64,000 bases of DNA from Roseococcus thiosulfatophilus (GTDB lineage Bacteria > Pseudomonadota > Alphaproteobacteria > Acetobacterales > Acetobacteraceae): contig NZ_JAFFQY010000003.1 in the NCBI RefSeq assembly GCF_017311575.1, positions 86,546-150,545 of the forward strand, given 5' to 3'. The position numbers and the translations under genes were made by a program. The notes below the pieces were generated by a model that saw nothing but the letters and a program-made list of their open reading frames with translations, made no database searches and was not told the origin of the DNA. Below, piece by piece: positions 26,255 to 35,003 of this stretch. Numbering within the stretch: the stretch's first letter is position 1; each line of letters begins with the position of its first letter.

Positions 26255-27136
26255 ATGCCCCATGTCATGACCGATGATGGCGTCGCACTGCACTATGTCG
26301 AGGCCGGAAGCGGCACCCCCATCGTCTTCGTCCATGAATTCGCCGGCGATGCGCGCAGCTGGGAACCGCAGATCCGCTACTTCTCCCGCCGCTACCGCTG
26401 CATCGCCTACCATGCCCGCGGCTATCCGCCCTCCGACGTGCCGACGGACCCGCGCGCCTATTCGCAGGACCGCGCCACCGACGACATCGCGGCTGTCATC
26501 CAGGGCCTGAACCTCGGCCCCGCGCATGTGGTGGGCCTCTCCATGGGCGCCTTCGCGGCACTGCACCTGGGCCTGCGCCACCCGCATCTGGCCCGCAGCC
26601 TGACGGCGGCGGGGGTGGGCTATGGCGCATCACCTGACAAGCGCGCGCAGTTCCAGGCGGAGATTGACGCCTCGGTGGCGAAGCTCCGCGCCGGCGGCAT
26701 GGGCGAGTTCGGCCGCATCTACGCCCATGGCCCGACGCGCCTGATCTTCGAGGAAAAGGACCCGCGCGGCTTCGCCGAATTCGAGGCGCAGATGTGCGAG
26801 CATTCCACAGAAGGTTCCGCACTGACCATGCTGGGCTGCCAGCGCGAACGCCCCTCGCTCTTCGACCTGGAAGCCGGGTTCCGGAAGATGACGGTCCCCA
26901 CCTTCATGATCGCCGGCGACGAGGACGACCCGACCCTCGAACCCGCCCTCTACCTCAAGCGCACCATCTCCACCTCGGCCCTGCTCGTCATGCCCAAATG
27001 CGGGCACACGATGAACCTGGAAGACCCCGGCGCCTTCAACACCGCGCTGCAGGACTTCATCACCACCGTGGACGCCAACGCCTGGCGCCCCCGCATCCCG
27101 GCCAGCATCAGCGGCGGGATCATCGCGCAGCGGTAG
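26255..27136 (+). CDS. Alpha/beta hydrolase
   Basis: A 293-residue alpha/beta-hydrolase. The oxyanion-side motif is PIVFVHEFAGD, the nucleophile is Ser96 in VVGLSMGAF, the acid is probably in MIAGDEDDP and the base in KCGHTMNLEDP. No signal peptide, so cytoplasmic. The start ATG at 26255 has AGGAGA five bases upstream. The gene is monocistronic between the divergent SUF regulator and the convergent FrnE-like gene. Family members include esterases, C-C hydrolases and lactonases; the substrate is unknown. Confidence 0.88.
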   Translation: MPHVMTDDGVALHYVEAGSGTPIVFVHEFAGDARSWEPQIRYFSRRYRCIAYHARGYPPSDVPTDPRAYSQDRATDDIAAVIQGLNLGPAHVVGLSMGAFAALHLGLRHPHLARSLTAAGVGYGASPDKRAQFQAEIDASVAKLRAGGMGEFGRIYAHGPTRLIFEEKDPRGFAEFEAQMCEHSTEGSALTMLGCQRERPSLFDLEAGFRKMTVPTFMIAGDEDDPTLEPALYLKRTISTSALLVMPKCGHTMNLEDPGAFNTALQDFITTVDANAWRPRIPASISGGIIAQR

Positions 27137-27156
27137 CGAAGGGGGGCACTGGTTCT

Positions 27157-27179
27157 CCGGGAGGGCGGCGCCCTCCCGG
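27157..27179. terminator. Hairpin between convergent genes, probable bidirectional terminator
   Basis: A perfect 10-bp stem (CCGGGAGGGC / GCCCTCCCGG) with a three-base loop GGC lies between the stop of the hydrolase gene (27136) and the stop of the FrnE-like gene (27192). It has no T-run on either side, so it would be a GC-hairpin terminator or a REP-like element rather than a classical intrinsic terminator. Confidence 0.6.
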
Positions 27180-27191
27180 GACGCAGCGCCC

Positions 27192-27815
27192 CTACGCCAC
27201 CCGCTGGGCGAAGACCTCTGCCATGCGCTCGGCGGGCCAGGCGCCGCTGAACATGACGCGGCCGTCCAGGGCGAAGCTCGGCACGCCGGAGATGCCGATG
27301 CGGCGGAACTGGGCGTCTTCGGCGCGGACCTCGGCCTCCTCGGCGCCGGAGGCGAGGAATTCAGCCGCACCTTCAAAACCGGCGCCGGTGGCGAGGGCGG
27401 CAAGGGTGGTGTCGTCGCCGATGTCCTGGCCGTCGTGGAAATAGGCCTGGAACAGGGCTTCCACCATGGCGTCCTGGCGCGGCCCTGCCGCCCAGCGGAT
27501 CAGCCGGTGGACCTTGATGGTGTTGGGCGCGCGCAACATGCGTTCGTGGCGGAATTCGAGGCCCACGGCGCGCCCGGCCTCGGCCACGCGCGCATCGGCC
27601 TCCCGCGAGCGTTCGAGGCTGCCGAACTTGGCCGCGCGGTAGCTGGCGCGTTCGACGCCCTCGACAGGCATGTCGGGGTTGAGCTGGTAGGGGCGCCAAT
27701 ACACGGCGAAACCGCCGCCGAGCTGGCTCAGGGCGGCTTCCAGCTGCCGCTTGCCGATCCAGCACCAGGGACAGATCGCGTCCGAGATCACGTCGATGCG
27801 GCGGGCCTGTTCCAT
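27192..27815 (-). CDS. DsbA family oxidoreductase (FrnE-like)
   Basis: A 207-residue thioredoxin-fold protein with the active-site CPWC at residues 15-18 (VISDAICPWCWIGKRQLEAAL) and the C-terminal cis-proline region GISGVPSFALDGR. The pattern YWRPYQLNPDMP and the absence of a signal peptide fit cytoplasmic FrnE/2-hydroxychromene-isomerase-like DsbA proteins, which act as disulfide oxidoreductases or isomerases. The ATG at 27815 immediately precedes the family core; longer upstream frames are unsupported. It is divergent from the Gfo/Idh/MocA gene. Confidence 0.88.
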   Translation of the reverse strand: MEQARRIDVISDAICPWCWIGKRQLEAALSQLGGGFAVYWRPYQLNPDMPVEGVERASYRAAKFGSLERSREADARVAEAGRAVGLEFRHERMLRAPNTIKVHRLIRWAAGPRQDAMVEALFQAYFHDGQDIGDDTTLAALATGAGFEGAAEFLASGAEEAEVRAEDAQFRRIGISGVPSFALDGRVMFSGAWPAERMAEVFAQRVA

Positions 27816-27924
27816 GAAACGTATCCCCGTTGCGGCGGCGCCCCGATTGCGCCATTGCCGGTCCGTCATTGTTCTGCGGGCTGGATCGTGCCCGCGCAAG
27901 CCGGAACAGGCGAGGATCATCCCC

Positions 27925-28872
27925 ATGCAGCTTTCCATCATCGGCCTCGGCATCATGGGCGAGCGCCTGCTGCGCGCGGCGCTGGACCATGGCGGCACGC
28001 GGGTCGTGGGCGTGTGGGACCCTTCGCCCGCGGCGGCGGCGCGGCTGGCTGCCATCACGGGCGCGGTGCCCATGCTGGACAGCGCCGAGGCGGCGATCGA
28101 GGCGGCCGAGGCCGTCTATGTCGCCTCACCCCCCGCCTCGCACATCGCGCATGGGCAGGCGGTGCTGGGGGCGGGGCGTTCACTTTTCCTGGAGAAGCCG
28201 CTGGCCTCCGACGTGGCGGCGGCGCGCACCTTCGTGGCGGCCGCGGCCGGGCAGCGGGCGGCGGTGAACTTCCCCATGGCCTCCTCGCCCGCGGTCGCGC
28301 AGCTGCGTGCCTGGCTGCCGGAGGTGGGGGAGATCCAGTCCATCTCCATCAAGGTCGCCTTCGCCGCCTGGCCGCGCGCCTGGCAGGCAGCGGCCGCGTC
28401 GTGGCTCGCGCTGCGCGCCGAGGGCGGCTTCACGCGTGAGGTGGTGTCGCATTTCCTCTTTCTCGCGCAGCGCCTGGGCGGGGCCCTTCGGCTGGAGGAC
28501 GCGCGGGCGGAATTTCCGGGCGGCGAGGCCTGCGAGACGGCCATCACCGCGCGCCTCAAGGCCGGGTCGGTGCCCGTCACGTTGGAGGGCTCGGTCGGCA
28601 CCGTGGCGGCGGATGACCACAACGTCTTCGTCATCACCGGCACCAAGGGCGTGCTGCGCCTGCGCGACTGGTCCTTCGCCGAGCGCCAGGGTGCCGATGG
28701 CGGCTGGCACGCCGCACCCGATGCCCTGCCCAACCCGCAGATGCGCCCGCTCACCTTGTCGCGGCAGCTCGACAAGCTGGCCGCGCTGACGCGGGGAGAG
28801 GCGGTGGACCTCGCCACGCTGAAGGAGGCGCTGGCAGTTCAGGAGGTGGTGGAGGCGATCCTGGCGGCGTAG
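27925..28872 (+). CDS. Gfo/Idh/MocA family oxidoreductase
   Basis: A 315-residue NAD(P)-dependent oxidoreductase: Rossmann motif SIIGLGIMGERLLRAAL at the N-terminus, EKPLASDVAAA with the conserved EKP lysine, and a C-terminal Gfo-type domain starting after about residue 125 (GGFTREVVSHFLFLAQRLGG carries the catalytic-region histidine). Family members oxidise sugars, inositols or related polyols, or reduce biliverdin and imines; the substrate is open. The ATG at 27925 is preceded by GAGGA. Its stop is six bases from the convergent Na/Pi cotransporter stop. Confidence 0.87.
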   Translation: MQLSIIGLGIMGERLLRAALDHGGTRVVGVWDPSPAAAARLAAITGAVPMLDSAEAAIEAAEAVYVASPPASHIAHGQAVLGAGRSLFLEKPLASDVAAARTFVAAAAGQRAAVNFPMASSPAVAQLRAWLPEVGEIQSISIKVAFAAWPRAWQAAAASWLALRAEGGFTREVVSHFLFLAQRLGGALRLEDARAEFPGGEACETAITARLKAGSVPVTLEGSVGTVAADDHNVFVITGTKGVLRLRDWSFAERQGADGGWHAAPDALPNPQMRPLTLSRQLDKLAALTRGEAVDLATLKEALAVQEVVEAILAA

Positions 28873-28878
28873 CCAGCT

Positions 28879-30537
28879 TCAGTTGCCGGGCAGCAGGCGG
28901 CTGGGCAGCAGCACGCCATGCTGCTCCAGCACCGGATGCGCCACGCTGGCCAGGTGGGCCGAGACGCGGCGCAGGTCGCGCACACAATCCAGCACGAAGC
29001 TGGGCGCCGCCCCTCCCTCGCTGGCCGGCGCGCCCCCGGCCGCGACCACCCGGGCCGCCGCCGCGCGTTCGGTCTCGCGCAGCTTCTCCTTGGCCGCGAC
29101 CAGCTGTCGCGCCGCGTCGAGGTCATCCGAGAGGAAGACCGTCACGGCCAAGGTCAGCTGCGCGCCCAGCGCGGCATGCACGCTGTCCAGCATGCCCTGA
29201 CCGTCACGCGTCAGCACGAGCCCCCGGCGCTGGCGCTTGGCGGCGTGCTGCGCGAGGTCGCGCGCCAGGACATCCGCCGCCTGCTCCAGGGCGATGACGA
29301 AGCCCTGGATGCGCCGGGCGCGGCCCGCCTCCTCATCGCTCAGCGCCTCGGCCGGCAGGGCGGCGAGGTAGGCGTGGATGGCGCGGTGCAGCCCGTCCAC
29401 CGTGTCGTCCATGCGGGCGACGGGTTTGCCGGCCCCCCGGTCCTCTGTGGCGAAGCCGTGGGCGGAGGCGGCCAGCATGTCCTTCAGCACATCGGCCACC
29501 CGCAGCGCCTCGCGCGTGGCATGGGAGAGCGCGACCGAGGGCGTGCCGAGCGCCCCGCGGTCGAGGTAGCGGGGGGAAGCGGGGTCGGCCTCGGGCGGGG
29601 GCGGGGGCAGCAGCCGCGCCAGCAGCCAGGCCTGCGGGCGCAGCAGGGGCAGCGCCACCAGCGCCGTCATCAGGTTGAAGGCCAGGTGGGCGTTGGCCAC
29701 CAGCCGCACCGGATCAGGGTCCAGCGCCGCCATCAGCGCGGTGAAGCCGGGCAGCAGAGCCAGCGCGACGGCGCAGCCCAGGGCGCGGTTCAGCAGGTTG
29801 CCCAGCGGCAGGCGCAGCCGGGGCGGCCCACCCGCGCCGCCCTGCGCCTGCAGCAGCGGGTTGAGCGCCGTGCCGAGGTTGGCGCCCAGCACCATGGCCA
29901 CGGCGGCCTCGTGGGGTAGGCTGCCGCCGCCCGCCAGCGCCGCGACGAAGAGCACGCCCGCCACCGAGGAGTGCGCCGCCCAGGCCAGCACGGCGGCCAG
30001 CAGCACCAGCACCAGCGGCATGTCGGCCAGCACGGCGAGCACCTCGCGCAGCGCGGCCGACCGCTCGACAGGGGCGAGGGTTCCCCCCAGCAGCGCCAGC
30101 GCCAGCAGCATGAGTCCAAGCCCGATCGAGACCCGCGCCAGGTCGCGCGTGCGGGTACGCCCCGCGCGCCGGAAGGCCACGACACCCCCCAGGATCAGCA
30201 GGGGCGAGAGCCAGGCCATGTCCAGCGACAGCACCTGCACCAGCAGCGCCGTGCCGAGATTGGCCCCCAGCATGGCCGCCAGAGCAGGCGCCAGCCCCAC
30301 CAGCCCCGCGGCGGCGAAGGAGCCCACCATCAGCGCGGTGGCGGTGCTGCTCTGCAGGATCGCGGTGACGCCCAGCCCCGCCAGCACCGCCCGCCAGGGC
30401 CGGCCCAGCGCCGCGCCCAGGATGGATTGCAGCCGCCCGCCATAGGCGCGCTGGATGCCGGACTGCACCATGTGCAGGCCCCAAAGGAGAAGCGCGGCCT
30501 CGCCGGCGAGCTGAAGGAGGAAGCGGAATTCGTTCAC
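28879..30537 (-). CDS. Na/Pi cotransporter family protein with PhoU-like C-terminus
   Basis: A 552-residue protein. The N-terminal ~310 residues carry two Na/Pi-cotransporter repeats with membrane helices: the first with GVTAILQSSTATALMVGSFA and MLGANLGTALLVQ, the second with AWAAHSSVAGVLFVAAL and LGANLGTALNPLL. The C-terminal ~200 residues are helical and PhoU-like. It should take up or export inorganic phosphate coupled to sodium. The GTG at 30537 is the only plausible start and lies within a 7-bp-stem hairpin (30531-30548). A perfect Pho box lies 36 bases upstream, so control by PhoB is likely. Confidence 0.9.
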   Translation of the reverse strand: MNEFRFLLQLAGEAALLLWGLHMVQSGIQRAYGGRLQSILGAALGRPWRAVLAGLGVTAILQSSTATALMVGSFAAAGLVGLAPALAAMLGANLGTALLVQVLSLDMAWLSPLLILGGVVAFRRAGRTRTRDLARVSIGLGLMLLALALLGGTLAPVERSAALREVLAVLADMPLVLVLLAAVLAWAAHSSVAGVLFVAALAGGGSLPHEAAVAMVLGANLGTALNPLLQAQGGAGGPPRLRLPLGNLLNRALGCAVALALLPGFTALMAALDPDPVRLVANAHLAFNLMTALVALPLLRPQAWLLARLLPPPPPEADPASPRYLDRGALGTPSVALSHATREALRVADVLKDMLAASAHGFATEDRGAGKPVARMDDTVDGLHRAIHAYLAALPAEALSDEEAGRARRIQGFVIALEQAADVLARDLAQHAAKRQRRGLVLTRDGQGMLDSVHAALGAQLTLAVTVFLSDDLDAARQLVAAKEKLRETERAAAARVVAAGGAPASEGGAAPSFVLDCVRDLRRVSAHLASVAHPVLEQHGVLLPSRLLPGN

Positions 30538-30548
30538 GGTGGTGAACG
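30531..30548. repeat. Perfect inverted repeat covering the Na/Pi gene start codon
   Basis: CGTTCAC-GGTG-GTGAACG forms a seven-base stem with a four-base loop, and the GTG start codon (30535-30537 on the minus strand) lies in one arm. In mRNA the hairpin could mask the start; as DNA it could be a protein site. Both are inference. Confidence 0.5.
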
Positions 30549-30549
30549 A

Positions 30550-30590
30550 GGTTTACGCCATTCCGGTTGAAGATGACAGTTTGATGACAG
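30550..30590 (-). promoter_or_regulatory. Pho box and candidate PhoB-dependent promoter of the Na/Pi cotransporter
   Basis: On the minus strand CTGTCAT-CAAA-CTGTCAT occupies 30590-30573: two perfect seven-base repeats, 11 bases apart, matching the PhoB binding-site consensus. The second repeat would replace the -35; 17 bases on, TAAACC (30555-30550) is a weak -10 candidate. The site lies between the benE stop and the Na/Pi gene start, on the coding strand of a phosphate transporter, which is the expected target. It leaves a very short leader, so the exact -10 is uncertain. Confidence 0.8.
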
Positions 30591-30592
30591 GG

Positions 30593-31735
30593 CTAATCTC
30601 GCGGCCGCAACATCCACCATAGCGCCCCGCCCGCCACCAGCCCCCAAAAGGCAGCCCCCACACCCCCTACCGTCAGACCCGAGGCACTCACCACAAAGGT
30701 GGTGATGGCCGGCACGCGCGCGGATTCGCGCGCCAGCGCGGTGGCCAAGGCACCCGCCAGCGAGCCCAGCAGCGCCAAGCCCGCCACGGCCTGTATGAGC
30801 AACGGCGGGGCCGCCGCCACGATCACCGCCGCCATGCCGGACAGCACGGCGAATCCCAGATATCCGGCGCTCGCCACCGCGCCGGCTACCCAGCGGCGAC
30901 GCGGGTCGGGGTGGGATTCCGGCCCCGCGCAAAGCGCCGCCGTGATGGCGGCGAGGTTCACCAACTGCCCGCCCGCGAAGCCCCCCGCGAAGCTGCCCAG
31001 CCCCGTGGCCACGAAGATGGGCCGCACGCCCGGCCGATACCCGTTGGCATGCAGCACCGCGAGGCCTGGCAGGTTCTGCGACGCCATCGTGACCAGGAAG
31101 AGCGGCAGGGCGATGCCCGCCAGCGTGCCCCATTCCAGCCGCGGCCAGACGAACTCCAGCACGGGCGGCGTGAAGCCCGAGGCGCCGGGCAGTCCCGGCC
31201 CCAGCAGCAGCACCGCCACCGCCACCAGCACCGCGACCGGCACGGCCCAGAGCCGGTTGAGCCGCAGCATCACCGCCCAGGCCAGCACCACCGGCAGGGC
31301 GAGCCAGGGGATTTCCCCCACCGCCCGCACCGGGGCGAGGCAGAGGTCCAGCAGCACGCCCGCCAGCATCGCCGCCGCCAGGGGGGCGGGAATGCGTTCG
31401 ACGGCCTGGGCGAAGGGACGCCACAGCCCCGCCGCCACCACCAGCGCCGAGGCCACCAGGAAGGCGCCGACGGCGGCCGGGAACCCGCCCTCCGGCATGG
31501 CGGAACTCGCCAGCAGCGCCGCCCCCGGCGTGGACCAGGCGATGCTGATGGGCATGCGCCACCAGACCGAGAAGGCCAGCCCCAGCCCGCCCATCAGCAG
31601 GCAGAGCACCACGAGGCCGGACGCCGCCTGGGCCGGCGTCGCCCCCATGGCCGCGAAGCCCGCCAGCACCACCGCGAAGGAGGAGGAGAAGCCGACGAAG
31701 GCCGCGAGCAGCCCCAGCGTGACCGGTTGCAGCAT
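30593..31735 (-). CDS. Benzoate/H+ symporter BenE family permease
   Basis: A 380-residue membrane protein with about 12 helices of the BenE family. It starts LQPVTLGLLAAFVGFSSSFAVVLAGFAAMGA and includes the family segments ISIAWSTPGAALLASS and PLFLVTMASQNLPGLAVLHANGY. BenE proteins import benzoate with protons; relatives may take other aromatic or purine-like substrates. The ATG shares one base with the penicillin acylase stop (TGATG), making it the last gene of the 40042-30593 operon. The longer upstream frame overlaps the acylase gene and is rejected. Confidence 0.88.
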   Translation of the reverse strand: MLQPVTLGLLAAFVGFSSSFAVVLAGFAAMGATPAQAASGLVVLCLLMGGLGLAFSVWWRMPISIAWSTPGAALLASSAMPEGGFPAAVGAFLVASALVVAAGLWRPFAQAVERIPAPLAAAMLAGVLLDLCLAPVRAVGEIPWLALPVVLAWAVMLRLNRLWAVPVAVLVAVAVLLLGPGLPGASGFTPPVLEFVWPRLEWGTLAGIALPLFLVTMASQNLPGLAVLHANGYRPGVRPIFVATGLGSFAGGFAGGQLVNLAAITAALCAGPESHPDPRRRWVAGAVASAGYLGFAVLSGMAAVIVAAAPPLLIQAVAGLALLGSLAGALATALARESARVPAITTFVVSASGLTVGGVGAAFWGLVAGGALWWMLRPRD

Positions 31736-34011
31736 CAGGGCGTCAGGCGCAGCCGGCCGGTTGTGGAGGCGGGCTCGCGCGTGAGGCGCAGGGTCTCGCC
31801 CGCCTGCCAGCGCTCCAGCAGATCCCCCCAATGGCGCGAGAGGGGGTGGCCGGACTGCCCGGTGCCGATGATGGCCTCGGTGGCCTCGGGGTCCGACAGG
31901 TCCACCGCGATCCGCAGCCCTGCCCCATGCACGGCGGCGAAGGGCTCCGGCCCGGCCATGCGGAAGCTCTGGCGCTGCACGGTGTGGCCATCGCCGCCCA
32001 CGGGCGCGGCCAGGCCCGTCAGCCGGTTCAGCACGGGCACGAAGCGCAGCAGCGGGTGGTCGAAGCGGGCTTGGTGCGCCTGGCCCCAGCGCCATTGCGC
32101 GGGTTCAGGACCGAAGCGGGAGACGAGTTCGCCCACCGCCTCGGCCATGGCCATCGCCGCCATGGCCCGGCAATCCCCGCCGCACCACCATTCGCCGCGC
32201 GGGTCCGTCAGCAGGAAGCGCAGGAATTCCGCGCTGGTGGGGGCATCCGGCGCGCCCGCCTGGGCCACCGCGAGGCGCGGCATGTGCTGGGAGAAGGCCG
32301 CCCAGATCAGCGGCTCCGGCCGGCCCGGATCCATGTCGCCATCCCAGCCCGCCAGCAGGGCCTGCGCCGCCCCCACCGCGCCCGAGCCGCGGGGCAGGGT
32401 GTTGAGGAAGGGCAGGGCCTCCCGCGCCGGCAGGGAGAGCGTGTCCATCTGCACCGCCGCGAAGCCGGCCAGCGTGAAGCGCGCGCCGGGCGCGAGCAGT
32501 TCATGGATGCGGCGGAAGCGCCAGTCGCCATACCAGTCGCGGCCGAGGAAGGCGGGATGGCCCTCCGGGCTCACGCGGTTGTTGGCGTTGACCAGCAGGC
32601 CGGTGCCCGGGTTCTCCACATGCGGCAGCTCGTCAAAGGGGATGAAGCCCTGCCAGGGGGCGGTGCCGGGGAAGGCGCCATCGCCCTCGGCGCGGACAGG
32701 GGTGCGGCCGATGAGATACATGGCGATGCCGCCATCGCGCGCCGCCACCATCAGGTTCTGCGGCGGCGAGGTGATACGCGCGGCGGCATCGCGTGCGCCG
32801 GCGAGGTCCCGCGCCAGGGCCAGGCGCCGCAGCCCGTCCGCCGCGGTGTCGTTCGGCTCCAGATTGGCCATGCGCACAGCCAGAACCCGGCCGTCGGTGC
32901 GCGGCGTCTCGTCCAGGTCGGAGAGCACGGGGCCGTTTTCGGTCTCGCGCACCTCGAAGGTGACGGGTTCACGCCCGCGCACGCGGATGGTCTCGGTCCG
33001 CACCACGCGGGCGGCGGATTCCGGCTCGATATAGACGTCCTGCGTGTCGGAATGGGTGGTGGTGAAGCCCCAGGCAAGGTCATTGGTGCGACCGAACACC
33101 AGGAAGGGCACGCCGGGCGAGGTGGCGCCCGCGCGCAGGCTGCCATCGGCCAGCTCCACGCGGACGAGGTACCACAGCACGGGCGCGCCATAGCCCAGAT
33201 GCGGGTCGGCCGCGAGCAGGGGCGCCGTGCCGCCCGCGCGCGGCCCCGCCACGGCCCAGGAGTTGGAGGCCGAGCTGGGCAGGGGTGCGTCCTCGCCGAA
33301 GACCGGGATCGCGGCCAGAACGCCGTCGAGCTGCGGCAGCGCCGCGAGGTCCGGCCGGCCGGCGCTGCCATCCAGCGGCCAGAGGTCCCACAGGCGCTCG
33401 GCGGGCAGCAGAGCGGCGAGGCGCGCGCGTTCCATCTCCACGCGGAAATTGTTGGAGAGCCAAAGCCCCATCACCTTGGCCCAGAGCAGGGAATGCCGCG
33501 GCTCCCAGCGCTCCGGCGCGCCGAGCAGCAGGAATTCGGGGGTGGCGAAGCGGCCGCGCGCCGTGATCCAGGCATTCACGCCGGCGGCATAGGCCTCCAG
33601 CATGTCGCGCGTCGCCGGTTCGAGCCCCGCGAGGTCGGCCTCCGCCCGCTGGGCCAGGCCCAGCACGCGCGAGAAACGGTCGAGCCGCAACGCGGCACTG
33701 CCCGCGATCTCGGAAAGCCGCCCCTCCGCCCCGCGCCGCATCGCCTCCATCTGGAACAGGCGGTCGCGGGCATGGAGGTAGCCGAGTGCGATGGTGGCGT
33801 CGCGTTCGGTGGCCGCGCGGATGCGCGGGATGCCATGCGCGTCGAAGCTCACCTCCACCGGCGCGGAAAGGGCGGGCAGGGCCAGGCTCTCATCCCGTGG
33901 CGGCAGCGTCCACCAGACGAGGCCCAGCGCCAGCGCCGGCACCGCCAGCACCAGCATCAGAAGGCCCAGCAGCGCGCCGCGCCAAATTGAGGGGCGGCGG
34001 CGCCGCTTCAT
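31735..34011 (-). CDS. Penicillin acylase family protein (Ntn hydrolase)
   Basis: A 758-residue secreted Ntn-hydrolase precursor. A membrane/signal segment spans about residues 12-34 after a basic RRRRPS start. The alpha region contains FDAHGIPRIRAATERDATIALGYLHARDRLFQMEAMRRG in part (DxxGIPxI and GYxHARDRLFQME are family marks). The self-processing site precedes Ser249 of SNSWAVAG, the predicted N-terminal nucleophile of the beta chain. Such enzymes cleave amide bonds of N-acyl compounds in the periplasm; substrates include penicillins, acyl-homoserine lactones and N-acyl amino acids. It is four bases after the binding-protein gene and overlaps benE. Confidence 0.9.
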   Translation of the reverse strand: MKRRRRPSIWRGALLGLLMLVLAVPALALGLVWWTLPPRDESLALPALSAPVEVSFDAHGIPRIRAATERDATIALGYLHARDRLFQMEAMRRGAEGRLSEIAGSAALRLDRFSRVLGLAQRAEADLAGLEPATRDMLEAYAAGVNAWITARGRFATPEFLLLGAPERWEPRHSLLWAKVMGLWLSNNFRVEMERARLAALLPAERLWDLWPLDGSAGRPDLAALPQLDGVLAAIPVFGEDAPLPSSASNSWAVAGPRAGGTAPLLAADPHLGYGAPVLWYLVRVELADGSLRAGATSPGVPFLVFGRTNDLAWGFTTTHSDTQDVYIEPESAARVVRTETIRVRGREPVTFEVRETENGPVLSDLDETPRTDGRVLAVRMANLEPNDTAADGLRRLALARDLAGARDAAARITSPPQNLMVAARDGGIAMYLIGRTPVRAEGDGAFPGTAPWQGFIPFDELPHVENPGTGLLVNANNRVSPEGHPAFLGRDWYGDWRFRRIHELLAPGARFTLAGFAAVQMDTLSLPAREALPFLNTLPRGSGAVGAAQALLAGWDGDMDPGRPEPLIWAAFSQHMPRLAVAQAGAPDAPTSAEFLRFLLTDPRGEWWCGGDCRAMAAMAMAEAVGELVSRFGPEPAQWRWGQAHQARFDHPLLRFVPVLNRLTGLAAPVGGDGHTVQRQSFRMAGPEPFAAVHGAGLRIAVDLSDPEATEAIIGTGQSGHPLSRHWGDLLERWQAGETLRLTREPASTTGRLRLTP

Positions 34012-34015
34012 GGTC

Positions 34016-34999
34016 TCATTCGGGCTCGATCCCGGCTGAACGGATCATTTCACCCCAGGCGGCGATCTGCGCCACGATGAAGCGGCCCAGTTCCTCGGGC
34101 GTGGAGGTGAGGCCCTCGAAGCGCGCCTGCGCCATGCGCTCGCGGTATTCGGGCTTGGCGCCCAGGCGCTGCATGGCGGCGCCCAGCGTGGCCGTCACCT
34201 CGGGGGCCATCCGGGCGGGGCCCAGCAGGGCCGCCCAGCTCAGCATCTCGAAGCCTGTCATGCCGCCTTCGGCGAGCGTGGGCACATCGGGCGCCAGGCG
34301 CGAACGCTGGCTGGAGGTGACGCCGAGCGCGCGCAGCCGCCCCTCGCTGACATGCGCGATGGACGGCGCGAAATCCACCACCATGCAGTTCACGCGGTTG
34401 GTCAGCAGGTCGGTCAGGGCAGGCGGCACGGAGCGGTAGGGGACATGCGTCATCTCCACCCCTGCATGCTTGGCCACCGCCGCCCCCGCCACGATGCCCG
34501 AGCCATTGCCGGAGGCATAGGTGATGCGCCCCGGATTGGCCCGCACATGGGCGATGAATTCCGGCAGGGTGCGGGCCGGGATGTCCGGGTGGACCACCAG
34601 CCAGAAGGCGTAGTTGCCCAGGCGCGAGATGGGCGTGAAGTCCGCGATGGGGTCATAGTCCAGCCGCCGCAGCAGCCAGGGGTTGGCGGCGTGCGGCGTG
34701 TTGGTGGTGACGAGCAGCGTGTGGCCGTCAGGCTGGGCGCGGGCCACGGCCATGGCGGCGATGGTGCCATTCGCGCCGGCCCTGTTCTCCACCGTGATCG
34801 TGGCGCCATCCATCTCGGCCGAGAGCATCTGGGCCAGGATGCGCGTCACGGCATCCGTGCCGGAGCCCGCGCCGAAGGGCACGACCAGGGTAATGGGGCG
34901 CGAAGGCCGCCAGCCGCCTTGGGCGATGGCGGGTGCGGCCAAGGCGGGAAGCGCGGGCAGGGCGAGCGACGCGCCCAGCAGCGTGCGGCGTTGGAACAT
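34016..34999 (-). CDS. Tripartite tricarboxylate transporter (Bug family) substrate-binding protein
   Basis: A 327-residue periplasmic protein with a signal peptide (FQRRTLLGASLALPALPALA with the cleavage near APAIAQGG; the RR suggests possible Tat export). Mature-part landmarks are RPITLVVPFGAGSGTDAVTRILA, ENRAGANGTIAA and YRSVPPALTDLLTNRV, as in Bug proteins that bind carboxylates or aromatic acids for TctAB permeases. No tctA or tctB lies in the window. GGAGG lies upstream of the ATG at 34999. It sits between a cupin gene and the penicillin acylase gene in the same operon. Confidence 0.92.
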   Translation of the reverse strand: MFQRRTLLGASLALPALPALAAPAIAQGGWRPSRPITLVVPFGAGSGTDAVTRILAQMLSAEMDGATITVENRAGANGTIAAMAVARAQPDGHTLLVTTNTPHAANPWLLRRLDYDPIADFTPISRLGNYAFWLVVHPDIPARTLPEFIAHVRANPGRITYASGNGSGIVAGAAVAKHAGVEMTHVPYRSVPPALTDLLTNRVNCMVVDFAPSIAHVSEGRLRALGVTSSQRSRLAPDVPTLAEGGMTGFEMLSWAALLGPARMAPEVTATLGAAMQRLGAKPEYRERMAQARFEGLTSTPEELGRFIVAQIAAWGEMIRSAGIEPE

Positions 35000-35003
35000 G
35001 ACG

